Source: Candidatus Zixiibacteriota bacterium
GTDB taxonomy: Bacteria; Zixibacteria; MSB-5A5; SM23-73-2
Reading direction: 5' to 3'
DNA length: 64,000 bases
Assembly (NCBI GenBank): GCA_030615745.1
Contig: JAUWYR010000003.1
Location: 1-64,000, forward strand
Positions 9,495 through 17,864 of the stretch are shown here, in pieces. Positions within the stretch are counted from its first letter, which is position 1, and each line of letters opens with the position of its first letter. The notes under the pieces are model-generated. The model was not told the DNA's origin. It ran no database searches and was given only the letters and a program-made list of their open reading frames with translations. Made by a program: the position numbers and the translations under genes.

Positions 9495-9944
9495 ATGCCC
9501 AAAAGAAGAATTCTGGTAGTTGATGATGAGCTTTTTGTCAGGGAGCTTCTTTTGGAGTTTTTTTCTAAGGAGGGCTATGAGGTTTGCGCAGTTGAGAGCG
9601 GAGAAAAAGCTGTTGAGAAAATAAAATCTGAAGTTTTCAATGTCGCTCTGATAGATTTAAAAATGCCAGGAATTAATGGAATTGAGACCTTAAAAATGAT
9701 CAAAGCTATATCTCCTTTAACTTTAAACATCATTATGACAGGATATCCCACAATCGAAAGCTGTATCGATGCTTTGAGGTCAGGTGCTTATGATTATGTG
9801 GTCAAGCCATTTAAATTATCAGAGCTAAAATTCTGTGTTGATAAAGCATTAGAGGAACATAATCTTAAAGATGAGATCAACAAACTTCGCCAAAAAATCA
9901 AAAACTTAGAAGATGAACTTAAAAAATACCAAAATCATACCTAA
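9495..9944 (+). CDS. response regulator, receiver domain plus coiled-coil tail
   Basis: ILVVDDE, LIDLKMPG, MTGYP, VKPF; ATG 9495 preceded by AAAGGAG. Confidence 0.88.
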   Translation: MPKRRILVVDDELFVRELLLEFFSKEGYEVCAVESGEKAVEKIKSEVFNVALIDLKMPGINGIETLKMIKAISPLTLNIIMTGYPTIESCIDALRSGAYDYVVKPFKLSELKFCVDKALEEHNLKDEINKLRQKIKNLEDELKKYQNHT

Positions 9945-9954
9945 CTAAAACCTA

Positions 9955-10350
9955 ATGCCAAAGGTCCTTCTTTTAGAATATAAAAAACTTTCAGAAGAGT
10001 ATGATAAAATCTTTGATTTATCCAATCTCTTGATGCATACGCAAAGATTACTTTCTTCGTTAAAAGAAAAATCGAAGATCAAGAGAGATGACAAAAAAAT
10101 CGCTTACCTTCTGGAGGAGAAATCAAAAATCGCTTTTAAAATTAAGCTTTTGTCTGAAAAAATTTCTAATATAAATCCATCTTATAAAGAAAAAAAAGAC
10201 CTTCATCTTTTAAAAAAAGAACTTAAAAGAATAGAGAATAAAACTTACAAACTTTTGGAACTTGAAAAAAAGTCAAACTTTTTATCCAAAGCAAAGCCCA
10301 ATAATTGTGATTTGTTTTTTTATAATTTTATCCCAAAAGAGCACAACTAA
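9955..10350 (+). CDS. hypothetical Lys/Leu-rich coiled-coil protein
   Basis: 131-aa ORF closely following response regulator; no recognised family. Confidence 0.5.
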   Translation: MPKVLLLEYKKLSEEYDKIFDLSNLLMHTQRLLSSLKEKSKIKRDDKKIAYLLEEKSKIAFKIKLLSEKISNINPSYKEKKDLHLLKKELKRIENKTYKLLELEKKSNFLSKAKPNNCDLFFYNFIPKEHN

Positions 10351-10438
10351 AATTCTACAGGATTAAAAGCATTTTTTTGTTTGCGAAAAAAGGTTAAAAG
10401 TTTATATTTAAAAAAGTTCATTTTATGAGGTGAAAAGG

Positions 10439-11698
10439 ATGAAACAAAAAAAATCCTCCAAGACCCCATTAGAAAACCTTTCTGATTTTGCTGACTCCTT
10501 TACCTATTTTAGCAAGATCACTAAAAAACTTCAAGGTGCTTATAAGGAGCTTGAGAAAAAGTTTGAGGATTTAAATCTCAAGTTGGAAAAGACTAACAAT
10601 CAATTAAGACAGAGCCTGGCAGAGAAAGATAGGATTTCAAACTACCTGAATAATATACTTGAGAGCATCAATTCCGGAGTTTTAGCAGTAAACAAAGATG
10701 GAAGGATAACTTTATTCAATCGCTCAGCAGAGGAGATTTTAGGTTACAGGTCTTTTGAGGTTTTGGGTAAGGATTATTTAGAGATTTTGGGTAAGGGTTT
10801 AAAAATCGAGAAAACCCCAATTCACACATTAAAAACCAAGGCTTTGCATCTAAATGAGGAAAAGGAGGTTTCGACAAAGTCAGAAAAGAAAATCCCTTTA
10901 TGTTTTTCCACCTCCCTTTTAACTGATGCAGATGGCAATCTGCTTGGAGCAGTGGAGACTTTTTTTGATCTTTCCCGTATAAAAAGATTGGAGGATGAGA
11001 TCAGTCGGGTTAAGACCTTGGCTGCATTAGGTGAGATGGCTGCAACTGTTGCCCATGAGGTCAGAAATCCCTTAGGAGGAATCTCAGGATTTGCTGCTAT
11101 TCTGGAGAAGGATTTGAAGCCTTTTGACCCTCGCCAAAAATGGGTGAAAAAGATAATCGAGGGGGTGGAGATTTTGAATAGGATTGTTATCGATCTTTTA
11201 AACTATACCAAGGTGGTGAAACTCTCCCCTCATAAAGTTAATTTCATAAAATTTTTGGAGGATACGATAAACTTTTTCCAGATGGATAATTTATCTAAAA
11301 GGGGAGATGTTTTTATTATAAAAAATTTCAAAAAGAAAGTTTTGGAATGCCAGATCGACCCGGAACAGTTTCGTCAGGTTGTTTTAAATCTATTAAGAAA
11401 CTCTGTTCAAGCCCTGCCCGATGGAGGGAAAATAGAGGTAACCGCCCAGAGTTCTTTTTCGAATAAGCCTGAGGGTGAGGTGATACTGAAGATAGCTGAC
11501 TGGGGGGTCGGAATGGATCAGAAGACAATAAAAAATCTTTTCACCCCATTTTTCACCACAAAGGAGGGTGGAACCGGATTAGGTCTTGCAACTGTGAAAA
11601 AGATTGTGGAGGCACATCGTGGAAAAGTCCAGATAAAATCTGAGCTGGGAAAAGGAACAAATGTTAAAATCAGCTTTCCAAAAGCTTTCGTTTTATAA
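10439..11698 (+). CDS. PAS-domain sensor histidine kinase (NtrB/FlgS-like)
   Basis: PAS; AAL..MAATVAHEVRNPLGG H-box; NLLRNSVQA, DWGVGM, GTGLGL; SD before ATG 10439. Confidence 0.9.
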   Translation: MKQKKSSKTPLENLSDFADSFTYFSKITKKLQGAYKELEKKFEDLNLKLEKTNNQLRQSLAEKDRISNYLNNILESINSGVLAVNKDGRITLFNRSAEEILGYRSFEVLGKDYLEILGKGLKIEKTPIHTLKTKALHLNEEKEVSTKSEKKIPLCFSTSLLTDADGNLLGAVETFFDLSRIKRLEDEISRVKTLAALGEMAATVAHEVRNPLGGISGFAAILEKDLKPFDPRQKWVKKIIEGVEILNRIVIDLLNYTKVVKLSPHKVNFIKFLEDTINFFQMDNLSKRGDVFIIKNFKKKVLECQIDPEQFRQVVLNLLRNSVQALPDGGKIEVTAQSSFSNKPEGEVILKIADWGVGMDQKTIKNLFTPFFTTKEGGTGLGLATVKKIVEAHRGKVQIKSELGKGTNVKISFPKAFVL

Positions 11699-11734
11699 CT
11701 AAATCGGAGATCAAGAGAAAGGAGCACTAATTTA

Positions 11735-13093
11735 TTGGAGATCAAGAGACCTAAAGGAAAAATCTTAGTGGTTGATGATGATAATCTGATCAAGGATTTT
11801 TTAAAAGAGTCTTTGTCCCGCTTAAACCATCAGGTAGATTTAGCTTCATCTGGAGATGAGGCTCTGGATAAGATAAAAAGGACCGAATACGATATAATAC
11901 TTTCTGATATAAGGATGCCCAAGATGAGTGGAATGGAACTTCTGAAAGCGACCAGAAAGTTTTCCCCTTATGCAAAGATTATGCTGATGACTGCCTATGG
12001 GACAATAGAGAATGCAGTGGAGGCGATGAAATTAGGAGCGTTCGATTATATTCAAAAGCCTTTTTCAGTAGATGATATCGAGATAAAAATAAGAAAAGCC
12101 TTAGATTATAAAAAGCTCGAATGGGAAAATAGACTTTTAAAATCTGAGATATCAGGCAAATACAAATTTGAAAATATCGTGGGTAAATCTCCCCAGATGA
12201 AAAAGATATTCGAATTGGTCGAGGTTGTTGCCAACAGCCGTTCTTCAGTTTTGCTCACAGGTGAATCAGGCACTGGAAAAGAGCTTATTGCTAAGGCAAT
12301 TCATTATAATAGTCCAAGAAAGGATGGGCCATTTGTCAAGATCAACTGTGCTGCTTTACCAGAGGGATTGATGGAATCAGAGCTTTTCGGGCATGAGAAG
12401 GGCGCTTTCACCGGAGCAATAAGGTTGACCCATGGTAGATTTGAGTTAGCAGATGAAGGAACGCTCCTTTTAGATGAGATCTCAGAGATTCCCCTATCCC
12501 TTCAGGCAAAGCTTTTAAGGGTATTACAGGAAAAAGAGTTCGAAAGGGTGGGCTCAGGTCAACCTATTCAGGTGGATGTTAGAATAATCTCTACAACGAA
12601 TCAAAATCTTAAAGAGCGAATAGAAAAAGGTAAATTCAGAGAAGACCTATTTTACAGACTGAATGTTATTCCTATCCACATTCCTCCCTTAAGGGAGAAA
12701 AAAGAGGATATTATTCCATTAGCCGAACATTTTCTAAGAAAATATAACCTGGAGAACAATCGCTTTATTAAAGGTATCTCAGAGCAGGTTTTTGAGATGT
12801 TTATGGAATATTTTTGGCCAGGAAATATCAGGGAGCTGGAGAACTTTATAGAAAGGGCGGTGGTTACTGCCAAGGGCAAAGTGCTTGTTCCAGATGATTT
12901 TCCTAAGGAGATATTTTTCAAAAAAGAATTAAAGAAATTGGGTGTGGGAAACACTCTGGAGGAAGTTGAGAAATCGTTAATTTTAAAAACCCTGGAAGCT
13001 TGCGCAGGAAACAAAACAAAAGCAGCTGAGATTTTAAGAATATCAACAAGAACCCTGAGAAATAAACTCTCAGAGTATGGGGTTAAAAGGTAG
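11735..13093 (+). CDS. NtrC-family sigma54-dependent response regulator (FlgR/FleR-like)
   Basis: Receiver VDDD..LSDIRMP; GESGTGKE; GAFTGA; C-terminal Fis-type HTH; TTG start. Confidence 0.92.
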   Translation: MEIKRPKGKILVVDDDNLIKDFLKESLSRLNHQVDLASSGDEALDKIKRTEYDIILSDIRMPKMSGMELLKATRKFSPYAKIMLMTAYGTIENAVEAMKLGAFDYIQKPFSVDDIEIKIRKALDYKKLEWENRLLKSEISGKYKFENIVGKSPQMKKIFELVEVVANSRSSVLLTGESGTGKELIAKAIHYNSPRKDGPFVKINCAALPEGLMESELFGHEKGAFTGAIRLTHGRFELADEGTLLLDEISEIPLSLQAKLLRVLQEKEFERVGSGQPIQVDVRIISTTNQNLKERIEKGKFREDLFYRLNVIPIHIPPLREKKEDIIPLAEHFLRKYNLENNRFIKGISEQVFEMFMEYFWPGNIRELENFIERAVVTAKGKVLVPDDFPKEIFFKKELKKLGVGNTLEEVEKSLILKTLEACAGNKTKAAEILRISTRTLRNKLSEYGVKR

Positions 13094-13137
13094 TAGGTGA
13101 TAGGTTATAGGGAATGAGATAAAAATTAGAAAGTAAG

Positions 13138-13347
13138 ATGAGAAGAGATGTTTTAGAAAAGTTGATTCAGACGATTCCGAGAGAGGAGAGAAGAATAGAC
13201 GATTATAAGGAGATTCCCTGCAAGGATTTTGATTATGACTGTTTTGGATTCGATGGAAGAATCCCTTTTGGCAACTATGAAAGATGTTATAACTATGCTC
13301 CGGAAATGGGTAAGTGTATTTTTTGTGAGTGGAATAAAATGAAATGA
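13138..13347 (+). CDS. small Cys-containing hypothetical protein
   Basis: 69 aa ORF with coherent composition; flanked by heptad repeats. Confidence 0.5.
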   Translation: MRRDVLEKLIQTIPREERRIDDYKEIPCKDFDYDCFGFDGRIPFGNYERCYNYAPEMGKCIFCEWNKMK

Positions 13348-13350
13348 GAT

Positions 13351-13735
13351 TTGAGAGTTGAGATGAAGAAAAGAAGTATACAGTAGGCAGTAAACAGTAG
13401 GCAGATTTGTAGCGGCGGGTTTTGTGCCCGCTGATTTTCGTTTATAGACGTAGTGCCGAGTTAAAAACAGATGAAGAAATAAAATGTTGTTGCTGGATTT
13501 GTAATCCAGCAAAGAAAATTCATTTTTTATCCTCGTGGATTATACTCAGGCTGAGAAACATCGCTATGGAAAAAGCAGAGGATGATGACATCCTCTGGGA
13601 GCTAAAGAAGTTCTGTTTTGAGATTTGAGAGTTGAGATAGAGAAAGGAAGTATACAGTAGGCAGTAGACAGTAAACAGTATACAGTAAACAGTAAATAGT
13701 AAACAGTAGGCAGACTTGTAGCGGCGGGATTTAAG
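13351..13735. repeat. two copies of a block of degenerate 7-bp repeats (gagattt/gagagtt; cagtagg/cagtaaa) ending in ttgtagcggcggg
   Basis: Copy 1 about 13351-13425, copy 2 about 13625-13730; period 7 by eye. Confidence 0.85.
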
Positions 13736-13787
13736 CACGTATATTTATTTTATTTAAGATGAAAGTAATTTTTCTAATTCAGGGTAA

Positions 13788-13820
13788 CGCAACCTGCCTG
13801 CCCGGCCAGGGAAGGTTGCG
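13788..13820. repeat. nested palindrome cgcaacct-[gcctgcccggccaggg]-aggttgcg
   Basis: Outer 8-bp arms flank inner palindromic GCCTGCCCGGCCAGGG-like motif. Confidence 0.8.
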
Positions 13821-14236
13821 GGTACCAACTTCAATTGTTTTTCGACGCAGGTTTTAAACCTGCGTTTTTTGCTTTTATAGAATTAAGAATCCTTTTAGCC
13901 TCACTAATTAAAACAGGAAATTTTTTCCTACCGAAGGGAAAAGTTTTCCTATTTTTCGAGCAAAATCAACTCAGCATCTCTTTATCCATTTTAAGCTAAT
14001 CCTTTGTAAATTAAGTAGTTAACCCCTTCCTTTCCGCTCATCAGACCTCAGGGCATACTAATTGCTAAAGAGATAAAGGAAAGTTGCGCTCAGAGGTATG
14101 AAAATAATTTCACACATAAAAAACCTGCATTTCGAAGTTTTCTTCTTCCCAGAGATTTCAAAAAACTCCCCTCTTAAGTTCACCCCTTTAAAAAAAAATC
14201 TTTTGCAGAAACCAAAACTTTTTGGAGGAGAGCCCC

Positions 14237-14995
14237 ATGAGAGTAGTGAAAGATTTGGAGATTTTTAATGAGAAGAGGTCTCCTGAGATAAGGGAGAAGC
14301 TTTTGCTTGAATACCTTCCTTTAGTCAAATCAGTTGCAGGAAGGATGGCTTTAGGATTTCCAAAATCAGTTGAGGTCTCTGATTTGATCTCAACTGGATT
14401 TATAGGATTGAGTGAAGCACTATCTAACTTTGACCCTTCCCGAGGAGTAAAATTCGAGACCTATGCAGTCCCTCGAATAAAAGGAGCTATCTTAGATGAA
14501 CTAAGATCTTTAGACTGGGTTCCTCGCTCAACAAGGGCTAAATCAAGAGGGATAGAGAAAGCCAAGGTGAAGTTAGAGAACAAATTAGGACGCAAACCCA
14601 CTAAGTGGGAATTGGCTAAGGTTCTGAAAGTATCCACTCAGGAACTTTTAGCCACTTTAGATGACCTCTCATCAAGTTCAATGCTTTCCTTAGATGATAT
14701 GATCTATGGAGATGATGATAATCGCCAAATTCCGAGAGTTGAGACTTTAAAATCGACTTGCACACAAAACATCCTTTCTGATTTAGAGAAAAAAGAACTA
14801 AAGGCTTTTATAGTTTCATCAGTGAATAACCTCACTGAACAAGAGAGATTGGTGATCTCTTTATATTATTATGAGGAACTAACATTAAAAGAGATCGGTG
14901 AAGTTATGAACATCTCGGAATCGAGGGTATCTCAGATTCATACCAAGGCTGTGTACAAACTCAGGAATATGATCAAAGAAAAATTTGCTATGTAA
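14237..14995 (+). CDS. fliA: RNA polymerase sigma factor for flagellar operon (FliA/WhiG)
   Basis: Sigma70 regions 2/3/4: LISTGFIGLSEALSNFDPSRGVKFETYAVPRIKGAILDELR...; GGAGG SD before ATG 14237. Confidence 0.93.
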   Translation: MRVVKDLEIFNEKRSPEIREKLLLEYLPLVKSVAGRMALGFPKSVEVSDLISTGFIGLSEALSNFDPSRGVKFETYAVPRIKGAILDELRSLDWVPRSTRAKSRGIEKAKVKLENKLGRKPTKWELAKVLKVSTQELLATLDDLSSSSMLSLDDMIYGDDDNRQIPRVETLKSTCTQNILSDLEKKELKAFIVSSVNNLTEQERLVISLYYYEELTLKEIGEVMNISESRVSQIHTKAVYKLRNMIKEKFAM

Positions 14996-15002
14996 AAATT
15001 CA

Positions 15003-16256
15003 ATGAATAGTTTTTTAGAAAAAAAAGATTTTGGGGAAAAAGAAATCGATCTTTTTGATTCTGTTCTAAAACTTTGTCAAACCTCTGTCCAATGCACAGA
15101 TTGTGCAGTTTTCCTCTTTGAGAAAAAAAAGCAAAGGCTTTCCCCTTTTACCATCTTAAAAGACTCCTCCAAGCTTAAAGAGAAGTTAGATAAAAGTTTA
15201 AATCATGAGGTATTAAAAAAAATATGTCAAAATCGTCAAGATGCTCCGCAAAGTTCAAAAAAGAAGGTATGGGTTGAAAAAGACTTAAATTTCATCCCCC
15301 TTTTTTTTGAAGATGAATTTTTTGGTCTTTTTGTTTGTTTTTTTGAAGATTCAAAAAAGAGGGATGCCAAAAATAAGTCTGATTTAATTTTTCCCTTTGC
15401 TAATATCCTTTTGTCTCTTTTTGAAAACTTTGTCCAGAAAAGGTCACAAGAAAAGCTTAAAATGACAAATCAAAATCTCTTGATGTCTCTTGACCTTCGG
15501 CTTCCGCAGATTTTATTAGACCAATTAAACAAACTGAATAGATTTGAGACCTTTTCAGAATTAGCAGATATAATTGCTCACGATATAAACAATCCTCTTC
15601 AGATAATATTGGGAAAGACCCAGATACTTTTGATGAAAAAGCAAAGAGAAGATGATAAGAAGAATTTATCTCTTGATGCATACGCAGAGGAACTCAGGGT
15701 CATCGAAAAATCCGCAAACCGCATCTCATCTCTTGCAAAAGAACTTTCTCTTTTTGCCAAACAGACTAAAAGTCAAATTGAACCTTCTGAAGGCTACAAA
15801 GTTGTGGATGTAGACATAAGTCAAATTCTTAACCACACTTTTTCATTGTTAAAAAACAGGTTTAAATCAAAAGGGATCGAGTTGGATTTAAAGATTGAAA
15901 AAGGTCTACCAAAAGTTAAAGGAATTCCTCATAAATTGGAAAATATTTTTTTGAGTCTTTTGCTTAGGGCTGAAGATGCTATTTCCCAAAAAGGTAAATT
16001 AAATATATGGGCAAAAAAAAAGGGTAGGTTTATCCAGCTCGATTTCAAAGACACCGCAGAAAAAATTCCTGAAGATATTCTTCCCAAGGTGTTTGATCCT
16101 TTTTTGATCTTACCCCAGCTTAACAGGAGAGTGGGATCGAGCCTTTTTTTCGTCTCTGAGGTGGTCAAAGAGCATCGTGGGACAATTGAAGTAAAAAGTG
16201 GGAAAGATGGAAATACTTTTATAGTTAAACTCCCAATCATCGAAGGGGGGTGCTAA
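15003..16256 (+). CDS. histidine-kinase-like protein with intact H-box but degenerate ATP-binding motifs
   Basis: LADIIAHDINNPLQ H-box; N, G1, G2 boxes not canonical; ATG 15003. Confidence 0.75.
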   Translation: MNSFLEKKDFGEKEIDLFDSVLKLCQTSVQCTDCAVFLFEKKKQRLSPFTILKDSSKLKEKLDKSLNHEVLKKICQNRQDAPQSSKKKVWVEKDLNFIPLFFEDEFFGLFVCFFEDSKKRDAKNKSDLIFPFANILLSLFENFVQKRSQEKLKMTNQNLLMSLDLRLPQILLDQLNKLNRFETFSELADIIAHDINNPLQIILGKTQILLMKKQREDDKKNLSLDAYAEELRVIEKSANRISSLAKELSLFAKQTKSQIEPSEGYKVVDVDISQILNHTFSLLKNRFKSKGIELDLKIEKGLPKVKGIPHKLENIFLSLLLRAEDAISQKGKLNIWAKKKGRFIQLDFKDTAEKIPEDILPKVFDPFLILPQLNRRVGSSLFFVSEVVKEHRGTIEVKSGKDGNTFIVKLPIIEGGC

Positions 16257-17365
16257 AAATTACCGAAGACTCAGAAAATCTTGACCTTTTCAATTATTGG
16301 AGAATTGAGTGCCCGGTGTGTGGCAAAGTTAACAAATTCCAAACTCTTAAGCAAAATGCTTATACCGAAAAAGAAAGAGATACAGACTTTCGTCCCAAAA
16401 AACTTTCTTGGAAAAACCCTGTGTATCAAAATCTTAATCCACTTCTTCATTTCATGGCTTGTTGCGAAAGCTGCTTTTACACTCGGGAGTTCGATAAAAC
16501 TTTTAGAGAATGGAAAAAAGATCAACACTTCCAAGAAAAATTGTTGCCCTCTATAAGGAAAAAACATTTAAAGATTTTAAGAAAAAAGGATAGTTCAATT
16601 AAAAAGATAGGAAAAGCTATTTTACCTGAGCTTTATCCTTTTGAAAGCGCAGTTTTAAAATTCCTTTTAGGGATAATTGATGAGAATCTAAATCCTTTTG
16701 CTCAAAACTTTAATTTAGCAAGATATTATCTCAGGATTGCCTGGCTTTTTAGAGAGAAAAGTGAGAAAGAACTCGACTTTGAGAAAAAAAGCGAGGAGAA
16801 TTTAGATGAGATTTTCAACTCAGTTTTGTTTTCTCAAAAAGAATCTCAGGTAAAAATCAAAAAGCTTCAAACTGAAGTTGAGTTTTTTCTCAAACAAAAA
16901 AAAGATACAGTCAAAACCAGGATTTCAAAGTCTTTTAGTAAAATTGAGAAAAAGCTTAATTCATTAGAGAAGTCTTTGGATTATCTTAAGTCTTTAATCC
17001 AGAAAGAAAACACGCAGATTTTTTTCGAATGCTTATGTTTTGAAGATTTTTTGTTTTATCTGAAGATGTGTTGGGCTGAGGTGCCAATCAATGAAAAAGA
17101 GGCATTGGAGCTTGCTTTCAAATATTATCAAAAAAGTTACAACAAAAACAAAGCATTAAACCAGAAAATTCAAGTGTCCTATCTTTTAGCAGACATTTCA
17201 AATAGGATTGGCGATTTGGAGAGTGCCAAAAGATATTTCGATTTAACAATGAAGCTGGGGCAGGATTTTTTGGAAAGACACAGAGATGACATGATAAAAA
17301 CAGCCTTAGCTCAAAAGGTATTAGAGCTCTCAAAATCACAGTATGAATCACTTAAAACACTTTAA
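16250..17365 (+). CDS. DUF2225-like zinc-binding protein
   Basis: IECPVCGKVNKFQTLK...DTDFRP...NPLLHFMACCESCFYTREF. Confidence 0.7.
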   Translation: MLKITEDSENLDLFNYWRIECPVCGKVNKFQTLKQNAYTEKERDTDFRPKKLSWKNPVYQNLNPLLHFMACCESCFYTREFDKTFREWKKDQHFQEKLLPSIRKKHLKILRKKDSSIKKIGKAILPELYPFESAVLKFLLGIIDENLNPFAQNFNLARYYLRIAWLFREKSEKELDFEKKSEENLDEIFNSVLFSQKESQVKIKKLQTEVEFFLKQKKDTVKTRISKSFSKIEKKLNSLEKSLDYLKSLIQKENTQIFFECLCFEDFLFYLKMCWAEVPINEKEALELAFKYYQKSYNKNKALNQKIQVSYLLADISNRIGDLESAKRYFDLTMKLGQDFLERHRDDMIKTALAQKVLELSKSQYESLKTL

Positions 17366-17483
17366 AAAGGAGCTTTTATGAATAAGACCCAGATAGAATC
17401 AAACAATAAAAAGTCGGTATCGATCAAGAGAAAAGAAAAAAAGGTGGGTCCGCTTCGATTTTTCACCCCTCATTACCTTTAGT

Positions 17484-17864
17484 TTGCTTTTGCCCCAAAA
17501 TCGAAAATCAAATCTCCAAAGGGATTTTATACAAAAGGCTTTTCATCGTGGAGAGATACTCAAACTGGAGGGGAGTGGAGTTTTGCTTACAACCAATCAG
17601 GCTTTGGATGAGGGAAACTTTTTGAGTCTCAATCTACATCTCGAAAATGGGATGGTCTTAGATAGGATTTTGGGAAAGGTAAAAAGAGTGGAGAAGGAAA
17701 AAGAAAACCAGATATTTATGGGAATTGAATTCTGTTCAAAGGATGCACTGCCAAAATCTTTTGGAAAGCTGTCCGAACTAAAAAGTTTCGAGATGAAACT
17801 CAAAGAGGTGATTTTAGATTACATTTTAAGAAAAAAGAAAGCACAGCAAAAGATAAAAGTCTAA
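17484..17864 (+). CDS. PilZ-like protein (start uncertain)
   Basis: GVLLTTNQALDEGNFLSLNLHLENG...LGKVKRVEKEKENQIFMGIEF; no canonical SD/ATG in this frame. Confidence 0.55.
   Translation: MLLPQNRKSNLQRDFIQKAFHRGEILKLEGSGVLLTTNQALDEGNFLSLNLHLENGMVLDRILGKVKRVEKEKENQIFMGIEFCSKDALPKSFGKLSELKSFEMKLKEVILDYILRKKKAQQKIKV

Noticed and set aside
13422-13738. ORFs on both strands (13422-13628 +, 13520-13738 -, also 13153-13512 -)
   Set aside because: Translations such as YCLLFTVYCILFTVYCLLY simply read the period-7 repeat.
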